Of a DNA stretch of 64,000 nucleotides, positions 51,908-62,472 are shown piece after piece; positions within the stretch are counted from its first letter, which is position 1; each line of letters opens with the position of its first letter. The notes below the pieces were generated by a model, which saw only the letters and a list, made by a program, of their open reading frames with translations, was not told the DNA's origin and did not search any database. The DNA is from an uncultured Owenweeksia sp. (GTDB lineage Bacteria > Bacteroidota > Bacteroidia > Flavobacteriales > Schleiferiaceae). The position numbers were made by a program, and so were the translations under genes. Where the stretch lies: NCBI GenBank assembly GCA_937146805.1, contig CAKZRR010000033.1, positions 1 to 64,000 of the forward strand, given 5' to 3'.

Positions 51908-52387
51908 ATGATCAGGATACTTTTTGACGAAATTGGAGACTCTCACCTTGACATCTTTTTGAAAGTAGATGCAATGCCTTCATTCTTGCAAATTGCTGAC
52001 ACCTACTTTCTAAGTGACTTTTTAAACAAAAAACTTGAAACGAAAGAAGAAATTGTACTTGGTTATCTAGAGTATTTTGAAAAGCAAGTTAAAGGATTAA
52101 ATGATAATCAGACTTTCATTGCCTTTGATCTTTCTGACCAGTATGTTGGAGGTTTAATTATAACCAAGGCGAAAAAAGGGCTAATCAAAGTAGAATACGG
52201 CTGTATCGAGGGAATTACAGGGTGGAAAGTTAGACAGAAGTCAATAGTTAATCTAATAAATAAAAATAGGAAAGATTTTAGAGTCGACCGAGAATGGCTA
52301 TTGTCAAAAAGCGCTGTAATTGAAGGCTTAACCTGGAGTATTGAAAAAATAAAAAAACTACCTAATGTAAAACCAAAACGACATTGA
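51908..52387 (+). CDS. Hypothetical protein inserted in the suf region
   Basis: 159 residues, soluble, no signal peptide. FIAFDLSDQYVGGLIITKAKKGLIKVEYGCIEGITGW in outline; no family recognised. It is AT-richer than its neighbours, on the opposite strand to the suf genes, and followed by cttacccaaaacgtt, recalling accessory-cassette ends. Probably a later insertion between sufE and the methyltransferase gene. Confidence 0.5.
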   Translation: MIRILFDEIGDSHLDIFLKVDAMPSFLQIADTYFLSDFLNKKLETKEEIVLGYLEYFEKQVKGLNDNQTFIAFDLSDQYVGGLIITKAKKGLIKVEYGCIEGITGWKVRQKSIVNLINKNRKDFRVDREWLLSKSAVIEGLTWSIEKIKKLPNVKPKRH

Positions 52388-52418
52388 AACGCGGCTTACC
52401 CAAAACGTTAAAGGAATT

Positions 52419-53120
52419 CTACTTACCCATTATTTTTTTTAAACCCAAAAACATCTTTCTGAGTAAGCCATTTGGGTTTTCGTACATGTGCATGGTAGTG
52501 TGGTGGCGCGTGTAAGACTTAAGCGTATAAAACTCTTTAAAGTGCATCCCATCACGATCATCCTTTTTATTCACCTTGGTAAATAGTGCCATATTTTTAT
52601 TGGGCACAGGTACCTCTTTGTAATCTTTACGGTTATCCCGGATAAACTGTAAAACTAATTGGGTACTACGCATCCACGTATCGTGAAACATTAGATAACC
52701 TCCTTCATCAATCAAAAAATCGGAGTAGTAAAAATCTACAAAAATGCCATCAAATTTGTGGTCCCCATCAATAAAAATGAATTCAAATTTGCGGCCTTCT
52801 TCCATAAACCTTGGTAAAACGCTGTGCGAGAAATCACGAATCAATTCCAGTTGGTCACTTAGTCCTAAGGTTTTTACGTTTTGCACCCCCAAATTTTGGT
52901 AATGATCCTGAAAAGGATCCATGGCAATGTGAGGGCTATTGGTAGCCGCCATAATATGCGAAGCTGAACGACCGTAGGCAAAGCCAATTTCCAAGGTTTT
53001 GGTAATACCTTTCGATTTTAATAAATCGTAAATGGTTAAGGCTTCTACAGGTTTTACAGGTGTGGTAGAGTCCTCTTGAGGAATAGTTAGTTGTTCATTT
53101 ATTGCATTGGGCGTAAGCAT
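52419..53120 (-). CDS. Class I SAM-dependent methyltransferase
   Basis: 233 residues. SAM motif I TLEIGFAYGRSASHI, then FIFIDGDHKFDGIFVDFYYS and GGYLMFHDTWMRS, as in the Methyltransf_24 type. Substrate unknown; sugar or lipid O-methylation is common in this group. Same strand as and 81 bases downstream of sufS. It may be an operon passenger, as nothing links it to Fe-S assembly. Confidence 0.82.
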   Translation of the reverse strand: MLTPNAINEQLTIPQEDSTTPVKPVEALTIYDLLKSKGITKTLEIGFAYGRSASHIMAATNSPHIAMDPFQDHYQNLGVQNVKTLGLSDQLELIRDFSHSVLPRFMEEGRKFEFIFIDGDHKFDGIFVDFYYSDFLIDEGGYLMFHDTWMRSTQLVLQFIRDNRKDYKEVPVPNKNMALFTKVNKKDDRDGMHFKEFYTLKSYTRHHTTMHMYENPNGLLRKMFLGLKKIMGK

Positions 53121-53201
53121 AGCGCAGGTAAATTTTGGGTTGCAAATTAAGGCCTTTTGAAAATGATGTGAGCCAATTATTTACGTAGTTCTAAATTGAG
53201 A

Positions 53202-54440
53202 TTACGAAAGCATGCTATTTACTTTTTTAAGAGCGTTGATAAAGGTATCTACTTCCTCAAAAGTATTGTACACCGAAAAGCTTGCTCTTACAGTTCCCGG
53301 AATGCCAAACTGCGCCATAATAGGTTGTGTGCAATGATGGCCTGTTCTTACGGCAATTCCCATTTTGTCTAAAATCATTCCCACATCGTACGGGTGATGA
53401 TTTCCTAGCAAAAAGGAAACTACACTGGCTTTATTTTCGGCTTCACCAATAAATCGGATGTTGTCAAATTTGGCCAGCTCTTGATGAGCATATTCTAATA
53501 AGTCATTTTCGTGAGCTGCGATGTTTTCCATCCCTAGTTCATTCATAAAATCGATAGCAGAACCTAAAGCTACACCTTCCGCAATGCTTGGAGTGCCGGC
53601 TTCAAATTTATGGGGCAACTCTGCATAGGTGGTTTTTTCAAAAGTCACGGTTTTTATCATTTCGCCACCACCTTGGTAGGGAGGAAGTTTGTTGAGTAAA
53701 GCCTCTTTCCCATAAAGGATACCAATACCAGTAGGGCCATAAATTTTGTGCGAACTGAAAGCATAAAAATCAGCATCTAAATCTTGTACGTCAATGCTTA
53801 AATGCGGAGAAGCCTGTGCGCCATCTACCATTACCCAAGCACCTACGGCATGAGCCATTTGTATCAATTCTTTAGCAGGATTAATGGTTCCCAAAGCATT
53901 GGACACATGACAAAACGAAAGCAACTTAGTTCGTTCACTTAAAATTTCTTTGGCAGCATCTAGCTCTAATTCGCCTGCAGAATTCATCGGGATTACACGT
54001 AAAGTGGCACCCGTTTGTTCGCAAAGCATTTGCCATGGCACAATATTACTGTGGTGCTCCATAGCGGTAATTACTATTTCATCACCAGCTTTTATTAGGC
54101 CTTTGCCTAGGCAAGAAGCCAAAAGATTAATGCCTTCAGTGGTTCCTCTTGTATAAATTACTTCATGAGCTTTGGCAGCATTAATATGCTTCCGCACTTT
54201 TTCGCGGCTAAGCTCATAGGCATCTGTTGCTACCTGGCTAAGATGGTGCACCCCACGATGCACATTGCTATTGATAGTTTTGTAATAGGTGTCCATCGCT
54301 TGGATCACCTCAAGAGGCTTTTGATTGCTCGCGGCATTGTCAAAATACACCAAATCCTGCCCATTTACTTTTTGATTTAAAATGGGAAACCGTGCTCTAA
54401 TCTTTTGAATGTCAAGACTCGATTGGGCGCTGCTTATCAT
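53202..54440 (-). CDS. sufS: SufS cysteine desulfurase
   Basis: 412 residues. PLP Lys in FYAFSSHKIYGPTGIG, PLP-stacking His in TAMEHHSNIVPWQ, catalytic Cys in VRTGHHCTQPIM, which is the group II (SufS) form. Start MISSAQSSLDIQKIRARFP is normal. Takes sulfur from cysteine and passes it to SufE. Overlaps sufD by 4 bases. Confidence 0.95.
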   Translation of the reverse strand: MISSAQSSLDIQKIRARFPILNQKVNGQDLVYFDNAASNQKPLEVIQAMDTYYKTINSNVHRGVHHLSQVATDAYELSREKVRKHINAAKAHEVIYTRGTTEGINLLASCLGKGLIKAGDEIVITAMEHHSNIVPWQMLCEQTGATLRVIPMNSAGELELDAAKEILSERTKLLSFCHVSNALGTINPAKELIQMAHAVGAWVMVDGAQASPHLSIDVQDLDADFYAFSSHKIYGPTGIGILYGKEALLNKLPPYQGGGEMIKTVTFEKTTYAELPHKFEAGTPSIAEGVALGSAIDFMNELGMENIAAHENDLLEYAHQELAKFDNIRFIGEAENKASVVSFLLGNHHPYDVGMILDKMGIAVRTGHHCTQPIMAQFGIPGTVRASFSVYNTFEEVDTFINALKKVNSMLS

Positions 54441-55756
54441 AGTTCAAAATCTAAATCTACACCAAGTTTGCTTGCTATTAGCTTATTTAGTTTTTTTCGG
54501 AGCTCTGCTATTTTTATGTTTCTAAGACTGTCGTTAGCAAAAGCATATAGCAAAAGCGCTTTGGCCTCTTTAGCAGGAATACCTCTGGCTTGCAAATAAA
54601 ACATAGCGTCTTCATCTAACTGACCAATGGTACAGCCATGCGAACATTGCACATCATCTGCAAAAATCTCTAGTTGAGGTTTGGTGTCGATAGACGCTTT
54701 ATCCGTAAGTAGGATATTGTTATTCTGCTGAAAAGCATTGGTTTTTTGCGCAACGCAATGCACCATTACTTTTCCGTTAAATACTCCTTTGGCATTACCA
54801 TCGTAGATACCCTTGTAAGTTTCGTTACTATAGCAATTGGGCATTTTATGGTCGGCCAAAGTATGGTGATCTACCAATTGGCCTTCGCCTATCAGGCTAA
54901 TGCCGTCCATATAGGTTTCGGTACGTTCATCCTCTAAAAAGAAGTTGAGGTTGTTGCGCACCAATTTTCCACCAAACGAAAAGGTGCCCAAGTTTACCAT
55001 GCTGTGCCCATATTGCTTTACCGAAGTATTATCTACCAAAGAAGCTTGCTTGGTGTCGTTTTGTACCTTGGAATAGTGCAGGCGTGCATGTTTTTCTACA
55101 AAGATTTCGGTAGCGCTATTCGTAAAAACCTCATGTGAGCTTAACGATTGATGGCGCTCTACTACTTTTACTTCGGCATTTTCTTCTAATATGATGAGGT
55201 TACGCGGTTGCTGCATTACCTCTTGATCTTGAGAGCTGGTAAAGAAAATTAGCTGCACCGGTTTTTCTACCGTTTGATTTTTCTTGATTCTAATAAAGGC
55301 GCCTTCGTTTGCAAAAGCCGTGTTAATAGCCGCCATAGGTTCTTCTTGCGGAAGCGCCTGATTAAAATATTTATCAGCTACCTCAGGATATTTTTCTAGC
55401 ATAGAGCCGAAAGTGCAGATATCAAACTTTTCGTGAGTGGTTTCGCTCAACCAGCTACTAAATTTACCATCTACAAACACCAATTTATACGAATCTACAT
55501 CGCTTAAAAAGTACTTGCGTACATCGGCAAAGTCTACGTTGTTTTCATTGTGATGAAAAACACGAAAATCCTTTTTTAGAATGGGCTTTAGGTTGGTGTA
55601 TTTCCACTCCTCATCTTTCTTGGTAGGGAATCCTTTTTCTTCAAAAACCTTAAAGGCCTTTTGCCTTACTTGGTGGATGTAATTTTTAGAATGGCCGTTT
55701 AGCTCGTTTTCAAAAACGAGGAATGACGATTCTAATTTATCTTTTAATGCTTCCAA
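54437..55756 (-). CDS. sufD: SufD scaffold protein
   Basis: 439 residues, beta-helix of the SufB/SufD family: LVFVDGKFSSWLSE, NLGTFSFGGKLVRNNLNFFLEDE, DHHTLADHKMPNCYSNETYKGIYDG and KPQLEIFADDVQCSHGCTIGQLDEDAMFYL in outline, the last with the conserved Cys/His near the SufB interface. Forms the SufBC2D complex. 31 bases after sufC. Confidence 0.94.
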   Translation of the reverse strand: MEALKDKLESSFLVFENELNGHSKNYIHQVRQKAFKVFEEKGFPTKKDEEWKYTNLKPILKKDFRVFHHNENNVDFADVRKYFLSDVDSYKLVFVDGKFSSWLSETTHEKFDICTFGSMLEKYPEVADKYFNQALPQEEPMAAINTAFANEGAFIRIKKNQTVEKPVQLIFFTSSQDQEVMQQPRNLIILEENAEVKVVERHQSLSSHEVFTNSATEIFVEKHARLHYSKVQNDTKQASLVDNTSVKQYGHSMVNLGTFSFGGKLVRNNLNFFLEDERTETYMDGISLIGEGQLVDHHTLADHKMPNCYSNETYKGIYDGNAKGVFNGKVMVHCVAQKTNAFQQNNNILLTDKASIDTKPQLEIFADDVQCSHGCTIGQLDEDAMFYLQARGIPAKEAKALLLYAFANDSLRNIKIAELRKKLNKLIASKLGVDLDFEL

Positions 55757-55787
55757 TCTATCTGATTTTTTGCGATGAAAATTCGGC

Positions 55788-56540
55788 TTACAGCGCCATT
55801 TCTTCTTTAATCCAATCGTAGCCTTTGGCTTCTAGCTCAAGTGCCAATTCTTTTCCTCCGGATTTTACAATACGTCCTTTGTATAGCACGTGTACAAAAT
55901 CAGGCACGATATAATCTAATAACCTTTGATAGTGTGTAATAAGCAATACCGCGTTGTCTTTAGATTTTAATTTATTTACGCCATTGGCTACAATACGCAA
56001 GGCATCAATATCAAGACCTGAATCGGTTTCGTCTAAAATGGCCAGCTTAGGTTCTAGCATTGCCATCTGAAAAATCTCATTTCTCTTTTTCTCACCACCT
56101 GAAAATCCGTCATTTAATGATCGACTCAAAAAGCCTTTGTCCATTTCTAACAAGGCCATTTTTTCACGCATTTTTTTCAACATAATGTTGGCAGGCATAG
56201 GTTCTTCGCCTTTTGCCTTGCGAGTTTCGTTAATGGCGGTTTTCAAGAAATTGGTAACGGTTACTCCCGGTATTTCTATTGGATATTGAAAAGACAAGAA
56301 AATACCTTTATGGGCTCTTTCTTCTGGATCTAAATCCATCAAATCTTCCCCTTCAAAATCAATAGCTCCTTTGCTTACTTCATATTCTTCCCGGCCAGCT
56401 ACTACGCTCGAAAGTGTGCTCTTGCCAGAACCATTAGGTCCCATGATAGCATGCACTTCTCCGGGCTTAATTTCAAGGTTAATCCCCTTTAGTATTTCGT
56501 TGCCTTCTATACCGGCATGTAGGTCGTTAATTTTTAACAT
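55788..56540 (-). CDS. sufC: SufC ATPase
   Basis: 250 residues. Walker [10 protein letters not shown], signature [11 protein letters not shown], Walker [13 protein letters not shown] and H-loop LITHYQRLL, all SufC-specific. Drives conformational change of the SufBD scaffold for cluster assembly. Full length, between sufB and sufD. Confidence 0.95.
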   Translation of the reverse strand: MLKINDLHAGIEGNEILKGINLEIKPGEVHAIMGPNGSGKSTLSSVVAGREEYEVSKGAIDFEGEDLMDLDPEERAHKGIFLSFQYPIEIPGVTVTNFLKTAINETRKAKGEEPMPANIMLKKMREKMALLEMDKGFLSRSLNDGFSGGEKKRNEIFQMAMLEPKLAILDETDSGLDIDALRIVANGVNKLKSKDNAVLLITHYQRLLDYIVPDFVHVLYKGRIVKSGGKELALELEAKGYDWIKEEMAL

Positions 56541-56666
56541 TTTCTATTCTTAAGTTTCACGTCAAGCCCCAAGGCTCGCTGAGGTTTTAAAATTTTATTT
56601 TGATGGTGTCAGTTTGTGACTTTTATTACTCCACCTAGCGTCTTTGCGTGAGATTGCAAGCGTGAA

Positions 56667-58109
56667 CTATCCAACACTTCCTTCCAAGCTAATCGCTAAT
56701 AACTTTTGAGCTTCTACCGCAAACTCCATTGGTAATTGATTCAGCACATCTTTGCAATACCCATTTACAATTAGGGCAATGGCTTCTTCAGTTCCAATTC
56801 CACGCTGGTTACAGTAAAAAATTTGGTCTTCTCCAATTTTTGAAGTGGTGGCCTCATGCTCCACTTTGGCGCTTTTATTTTGTGTTTCGATATAGGGGAA
56901 GGTGTGCGAACCGCAGCTACTTCCCATCAATAATGAATCACATTGCGAAAAGTTTCGCGCGTTTTCAGCCCTTGGTCCAATTTTTACCAAACCACGGTAG
57001 CTTCCATTACTTTTTCCAGCACAAATACCTTTACTAATAATGGTGCTCTTGGTGTTTTTTCCAAGGTGAATCATCTTGGTACCTGTATCGGCTTGTTGGT
57101 AATTGTTTGTTACCGCCACCGAGTAAAACTCACCAATGGAGTTTTCGCCCTTAAGAATACAGCTTGGGTATTTCCATGTAACTGCTGAACCAGTTTCAAC
57201 TTGTGTCCAAGAAATTTTCGCGTTTTTCTCGCAAATCCCTCTTTTGGTTACAAAATTGAAAACACCACCTTTTCCGCTGGCATCACCAGGGTACCAGTTT
57301 TGAACGGTTGAATATTTTATTTCCGCATCATCCATTGCGATAAGTTCCACAACGGCTGCGTGTAATTGGTTTTCATCGCGCGTAGGCGCAGTACAACCTT
57401 CCAAATAACTTACATAACTTTCCTTATCGGCAATTAGCAAGGTGCGCTCAAACTGCCCAGTACCGGCCTCATTTATTCTGAAGTAGGTGCTCAGCTCCAT
57501 AGGGCATCGCACGCCTTTTGGTATGTAGCAAAACGAACCGTCAGTAAATACCGCAGAATTTAAAGCGGCATAGTAATTATCTGTTTTAGGAACTACAGTG
57601 CCCATGTATTTTTTAACCAGTTCTGGATGTTCTTGTATGGCTTCAGAAATGGGGCAAAAGATGATGCCTTTTTCCGCCAACGTCTTTTTGAAAGTAGTGG
57701 CTACTGAAACAGAATCTACCACAACATCCATGGCAACATTACTTAGTCTTTTTTGCTCATCTACCGAAATGCCCAGTTTGGTAAAGGTCTTTAGTAACTC
57801 AGGGTCTACTTCATCTAAACTAGCTAGTTCCTTTTTTTGCTTGGGAGCTGAGTAAAAAGAAATGGCCTGTAAGTCGGGCTTCGCATAGGTAACATTGGCC
57901 CAATCGGGTTCGGTCATTTTTTGGAACTTCTCAAAAGCATCCAAACGCCAATCCAACATCCATTGCGGCTCATTTTTTTTGGCAGAGATAATTCGTATTA
58001 CTTCCTCGTTCAGTCCAGCGGGTACTTTATCCGCTTCTATATCTGTATAAAAGCCGTATTTGTACTCGGATCCAGTAACCTCTTCCAATAATTGCTCTTC
58101 GCTGCTCAT
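56667..58109 (-). CDS. sufB: SufB scaffold protein
   Basis: 480 residues from the ATG at 58109 ([20 protein letters not shown], the family start); an in-frame ATG at 58151 would overlap sufA. Conserved [51 protein letters not shown] and [16 protein letters not shown] are present. Main site of cluster assembly in SufBC2D. 17 bases after sufA; the sufB-sufC gap (126 bases) shows no gene. Confidence 0.95.
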   Translation of the reverse strand: MSSEEQLLEEVTGSEYKYGFYTDIEADKVPAGLNEEVIRIISAKKNEPQWMLDWRLDAFEKFQKMTEPDWANVTYAKPDLQAISFYSAPKQKKELASLDEVDPELLKTFTKLGISVDEQKRLSNVAMDVVVDSVSVATTFKKTLAEKGIIFCPISEAIQEHPELVKKYMGTVVPKTDNYYAALNSAVFTDGSFCYIPKGVRCPMELSTYFRINEAGTGQFERTLLIADKESYVSYLEGCTAPTRDENQLHAAVVELIAMDDAEIKYSTVQNWYPGDASGKGGVFNFVTKRGICEKNAKISWTQVETGSAVTWKYPSCILKGENSIGEFYSVAVTNNYQQADTGTKMIHLGKNTKSTIISKGICAGKSNGSYRGLVKIGPRAENARNFSQCDSLLMGSSCGSHTFPYIETQNKSAKVEHEATTSKIGEDQIFYCNQRGIGTEEAIALIVNGYCKDVLNQLPMEFAVEAQKLLAISLEGSVG

Positions 58110-58126
58110 CTCTCTAATTTGTTGGG

Positions 58127-58456
58127 TTAAACCGCAAAACTTTCGCCACAACCGCAGGTGCGCTGTGCATTGGGGTTATTAAAACTAAAGCCCTTTCCAT
58201 TTAGCCCGCCACTGTATTCCAGCGTAGTGCCTACCAAGTATAAAAAGCTTTTTTTATCTACGATGATTCGCACACCAGCATCTTCAAAAACCTTATCCTC
58301 ATCCAATAATTGGCTGTCTATTTTTAAATCGTAACTCAAACCACTACAGCCGCCACTAGTAACCCCTACTCGTACATAGGCATTTTCAAGGGTATTGCCC
58401 TCTTCTGTCATTAAACCCGACAACTTGTTACGTGCTGATTCAGAAACCTTTATCAT
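58127..58456 (-). CDS. sufA: SufA/IscA-type A-type carrier
   Basis: 109 residues. The three cluster-binding Cys are in [11 protein letters not shown] and [10 protein letters not shown]. Carries Fe-S clusters to target proteins. First gene of the operon, with a TAnnTTTG box 29 bases upstream. Confidence 0.92.
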   Translation of the reverse strand: MIKVSESARNKLSGLMTEEGNTLENAYVRVGVTSGGCSGLSYDLKIDSQLLDEDKVFEDAGVRIIVDKKSFLYLVGTTLEYSGGLNGKGFSFNNPNAQRTCGCGESFAV

Positions 58457-58484
58457 TCTAATTTAGATTTAGTATAAATCCATG

Positions 58485-58492
58485 CAAAGGTA
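58485..58492 (-). promoter_or_regulatory. -7 element of the suf operon
   Basis: On the minus strand tacctttg, fitting TAnnTTTG, 29 bases before the sufA ATG. A one-mismatch -33 (TTC) stands 17 bases further up. No IscR-like operator was recognised. Confidence 0.45.
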
Positions 58493-58595
58493 CTAAAGAA
58501 GTATTGATTGAAAAACATATTACCCTGAACTCTCTATGGCCTCATCGAATTTTTGACTCTCGTAAACTAAGCGCCTGATAGCTGCTAAATAGCAG

Positions 58596-58625
58596 TTGCT
58601 TACCTTGTAGGAATTAGTAAATTTG
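58596..58625 (+). promoter_or_regulatory. Promoter of the first giant repeat protein
   Basis: TTG (58596-58598), 19-base spacer, taaatttg (58618-58625), fitting the Bacteroidota consensus; 57 bases to the ATG. Confidence 0.65.
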
Positions 58626-58682
58626 TTTTTGGCTTAGTGGGGTTTCTAATATTTTTTACTGAGTTTGGATTTTTTAGAAAAA

Positions 58683-61600
58683 ATGAAGACGAGATATTTC
58701 GCTTTTTTTTTATTGCTTGTTTCGTGGCACAGCAGTCAGCTGTTGTCACAAGCCCCTGTTATTAACTGGGCACCTTCCATTAGTTTTTGTCAAGGGAATT
58801 CTTTTGTGCTAAACGCAGGAAACCCAGGGGCTGTTTACAGTTGGAGTACAGGCGCTTCTACCCAAACTCTTACGGTAAACACTTCAGGAACCTACTGGGT
58901 TACCGTTAGCAATACTTATGGTACGGCATCAGATACAATAAGGGTGTATGTAAGTCAGGTGATGAATGTTAATTTAGGCCCAGACCGAACGATATGCAAT
59001 AGGGGAAACAATGTTATTTCGGCACCGCTACAGCCAGGAGCTAGTTACCTTTGGCAGGATAATTCTACTAGTCCAAGTTATACGGTAACTCAATCAGGGC
59101 AGTATCACGTAAAGGTAACTAACAGTTGTGGGGTGTATCGCGATACGGTAAATCTTATAGTAATTCCGGCACCGGTAGTTAATTTGGGTCCTGATATAAA
59201 CAACTGCAGCCCAACAACCAATACCCTAAGCATACCGCCAATTACAAATGGCAATGTAATTTGGAGTACGGGAAGTCAGAACAATTCTGTTTCAGTAAGT
59301 AACCCAGGTATTTACTGGGTAAAAGCTCAAAACTCTTGCGGTATTTTTACTGATACGATAAAGATTACCCTTAACGGTGGTTCAAGCCTAAATTTAGGAG
59401 GAACCATCCATAAGTGTCCTAATAACACCGTAACCATAATGGCCAATGTTACAGGCGGAACCTATCAATGGAATACCAACCATACTACACAATCTATTAC
59501 GGTGGCTAATGCCGGAAGTTATTGGGTAAAATACACCGATAACTGTGGCACTTATTACGATACCGTACTGGTGGTAAACAGCGGTAAGGCGCAAGTTGAT
59601 TTAGGTGCTGATACGGCCGTTTGTACAAATGCCAATTTCTATTTAGACCCAGGCTACCCGGGAAGTAATTTTGTTTGGAGCACCGGTAAATCAAGTCAAA
59701 CGATTAGGGTAAATACAGCCGGGGTATATTGGGTAGGAGTTGACAATGGCTGTGGTTATGCTTTTGACACTATTGTGGTTACCACGTTAGTGGCCCCTGA
59801 TACAGCAGCGTTGCAGGATACTCTCTATTACTGTGATTCTACTAAAGTACCAGTAACACTTGATGCCGGTTACTGGGGCCCACAAAGCCACTATTTGTGG
59901 GATGATTTATCTACAAATCAAACAAACAGCTACAGCCAGCCAGGTTATCATACGGTAGTATTTGGTAATGAGTGTGATACTATTACGTTCAGCTTTTATG
60001 TGTTAGCAGTAGATCCTCCCATGTTTGACCTTGGCCCAGATACATTGCTCTGCGATACTTTGTACACCCTTTTTGCCGCGGTACCCCGAATAGGCAATAC
60101 CATTGTATGGTCTACAGGGGGCTCGGATAGTATATTGGAGTTACAAAATTCGGCTTGGGTTACTTTAACCGTTACCAATGAATGTGGATACCACACTGAT
60201 ATGGTAAAAGTGGATTTAATCTACCCTAGAGGTATAACAGGAGGTAAAAAAGTGAAGCTTTGTTATGGAGGTGCTATTACGCTGTCTTCGTTGCAATTAC
60301 CGTTTACCAAATATTTATGGAGCACCAATGATACTACCAATAGTATAGTAGTTAATCAATCAGGTATTTACACCCTAACTATGTCCAACCAATGCGATAC
60401 TATTACGGATACGGTGGAGGTTGAGCTAGTTTATCCTATAAACCTAAATTTAGGCCCCGATACCACTATATGCGCTCCTGATGTTTTGGTTTTAGATGCG
60501 AGTATGTTCGATACGGATTCTTTAAAATGGTCGGGAGGTTCACGTAATGGTGTTTTGCCAGTTATGCGATCAGGAACCTATTGGGTAACAGCTTATAATG
60601 CTTGTGGTGTTTTTAGAGATACTATTTCGGTGACCGTAAACGAGCTGCCAAAGCATTTGCTTTACGATCAAAGCATTTGCAGAGGTTCATCGGTTGTGCT
60701 AGATGTAACCCAACCCAACAGCACTTTTCAGTGGAGTACCGGGGCGGTAACGCCAACTATTACGGCTACGCAGCAAGGCTGGTACCGCGTTTTTGTTACC
60801 AATGGCTGCGGAACCATCAAAGATTCTTGCTTTGTTAGAACCGATATTACAGTCCCTCCGCTTAATTTGGGTAACGATACCATTTTTTGTGAAGGCTCTA
60901 TTATACTAGATGCAGGTAACTGGGGCGGAGCCCAATACTTTTGGAATACAGGAGGCTTTTCGCAAACGTTGTTTGTAAATAAATCGGGGACTTATTGGGT
61001 AACCAAAACAAATGCTTGTAATTCTATTTCAGATACTATTCACGTATTAATTACAGGTCCGCCAAAATTGGCTTTGGGTCATGAAGTCCGTTTTTGTACG
61101 GGTAGTTTCTTTGATCTAAATGCCCAAAACCCTGGCAGCACTTACAATTGGAATACAGGTGCCCAAACCCAGGTTTTAAGGGTGAGCACCGCAGGTTTGT
61201 ATTGGGTTACCATTACCAATGATTGTGGTGTGCTTACGGATACCGTTCAGGTAATTATTGAATTCCCGATGGATAGTTTGGACTTGGGAGCTGATACGAT
61301 TTTGTGTCACGGAACCAATCGCATTTTAAACTCGGGCTACCCCGATGCACAGGCAAGATGGAGCAATGGTGCTATTGGTAGCAGTTTGCAAATTCATACT
61401 GGGGGAGTTTATTGGGTGGAACTGATGAATAGTTGTGGTGTTTGGAGCGATACCATTGAAATAGAATTAATTAAAACACCCAAATTCAGTTTAGGCCCAG
61501 ACACAGTAATATGCAATATAGACGGTTCGGTACGATTAACAGGCCCACCTCAGATGGAGGGTTATTTATGGAGTAATGGAGACACTACAGCGAGCACCAC

Positions 61601-62387
61601 TTTTTTAAAAGCGGGAAAAAAATGGCTAACCGTAACCAATGAGTGCTTTAGCTATACAGATAGCATTGTATTATCAGGCGAAAACCCTATATCAGTTGTT
61701 TTGGGCCCCGATACGGTACTTTGTTTTGGAGAAGGCTTGTATTTAGACCCGGGGCTTAGTGGATATACAGTACATTGGGATAACGGCTTAATAAGCCAAA
61801 CAAGAGAAGTAACCAGAAGCGGACATTATTGGGCGCGGTCGCAAAATAGTTGTGGTGTATTTGCAGATAGCCTTAGGGTACAATTTGATTATCCTTTAAA
61901 CTTACCCGTAAGCGATACATCAGTTTGTGAAGGCGATACAGCAGTATTTGATTTTAGTAAAAGCACCGTACAAATTACATGGCAAGATGGTTATAGTCAA
62001 GCGCAACGTAAAATATGGGAACCAGGAATTTATCTGGCTACCTTAACTAATCAATGTGGCAGTTTTGATAAAACCTTTGAGGTTATTCAATCTAATTGCG
62101 ATTGCCCTTTTTACGTACCCAATGTATTTACACCTAACGATGATGGTTTAAATGATGTTTTTGGCCCAATACATTCTTGTGATATTTATTCTTTCGAGAT
62201 GCTGATATTTAATAGATGGGGTCAAAAGGTATTTGAAACCACTTCATTAAGCCACCTTTGGCAAGGCACCATGAATGGAGAAATAGCACCTATAGGCACC
62301 TACAATTTTAAGATAAACTACAGCTGGAAAGTGTATGGTTTAGAGATTGAAAGGAGCAAGGCAGGAAGAGTACATTTAATTCGATAG
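58683..62387 (+). CDS. Giant surface repeat protein with CHU_C sorting tail
   Basis: 1234 residues from the ATG at 58683 (signal peptide TRYFAFFLLLVSWHSSQLLSQ; an upstream TTG is less likely). Sixteen Ig/PKD-like repeats of ~65-85 residues follow, each built on LGPDTxxC...YxWSTG...SGTYWVxVxNxCGxxxDTIxV. Most repeats carry two Cys (LGPDTxxC and NxCG), enough for one disulfide each. The tail CDCPFYVPNVFTPNDDGLND...FNRWGQKVFET...GTYNFKINY is the CHU_C/gliding-motility type B domain exported by T9SS. Likely a cell-surface adhesin or filament. A paralogue follows in tandem. Confidence 0.9.
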   Translation: MKTRYFAFFLLLVSWHSSQLLSQAPVINWAPSISFCQGNSFVLNAGNPGAVYSWSTGASTQTLTVNTSGTYWVTVSNTYGTASDTIRVYVSQVMNVNLGPDRTICNRGNNVISAPLQPGASYLWQDNSTSPSYTVTQSGQYHVKVTNSCGVYRDTVNLIVIPAPVVNLGPDINNCSPTTNTLSIPPITNGNVIWSTGSQNNSVSVSNPGIYWVKAQNSCGIFTDTIKITLNGGSSLNLGGTIHKCPNNTVTIMANVTGGTYQWNTNHTTQSITVANAGSYWVKYTDNCGTYYDTVLVVNSGKAQVDLGADTAVCTNANFYLDPGYPGSNFVWSTGKSSQTIRVNTAGVYWVGVDNGCGYAFDTIVVTTLVAPDTAALQDTLYYCDSTKVPVTLDAGYWGPQSHYLWDDLSTNQTNSYSQPGYHTVVFGNECDTITFSFYVLAVDPPMFDLGPDTLLCDTLYTLFAAVPRIGNTIVWSTGGSDSILELQNSAWVTLTVTNECGYHTDMVKVDLIYPRGITGGKKVKLCYGGAITLSSLQLPFTKYLWSTNDTTNSIVVNQSGIYTLTMSNQCDTITDTVEVELVYPINLNLGPDTTICAPDVLVLDASMFDTDSLKWSGGSRNGVLPVMRSGTYWVTAYNACGVFRDTISVTVNELPKHLLYDQSICRGSSVVLDVTQPNSTFQWSTGAVTPTITATQQGWYRVFVTNGCGTIKDSCFVRTDITVPPLNLGNDTIFCEGSIILDAGNWGGAQYFWNTGGFSQTLFVNKSGTYWVTKTNACNSISDTIHVLITGPPKLALGHEVRFCTGSFFDLNAQNPGSTYNWNTGAQTQVLRVSTAGLYWVTITNDCGVLTDTVQVIIEFPMDSLDLGADTILCHGTNRILNSGYPDAQARWSNGAIGSSLQIHTGGVYWVELMNSCGVWSDTIEIELIKTPKFSLGPDTVICNIDGSVRLTGPPQMEGYLWSNGDTTASTTFLKAGKKWLTVTNECFSYTDSIVLSGENPISVVLGPDTVLCFGEGLYLDPGLSGYTVHWDNGLISQTREVTRSGHYWARSQNSCGVFADSLRVQFDYPLNLPVSDTSVCEGDTAVFDFSKSTVQITWQDGYSQAQRKIWEPGIYLATLTNQCGSFDKTFEVIQSNCDCPFYVPNVFTPNDDGLNDVFGPIHSCDIYSFEMLIFNRWGQKVFETTSLSHLWQGTMNGEIAPIGTYNFKINYSWKVYGLEIERSKAGRVHLIR

Positions 62388-62397
62388 AAACAGGTGT

Positions 62398-62427
62398 TGG
62401 TATATTGTTCTGAATACCAGTGTTTTG
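62398..62427 (+). terminator. Possible terminator after the first repeat protein
   Basis: tggtat (62398-62403) pairs with atacca (62414-62419), extended by G-U pairs, followed by gtgtttt. Weak, but 11 bases after the stop. Confidence 0.4.
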
Positions 62428-62472
62428 AAAGTCATTTAAAATGTTTATTTTCGTTAGCACTAACCGCCTAAC

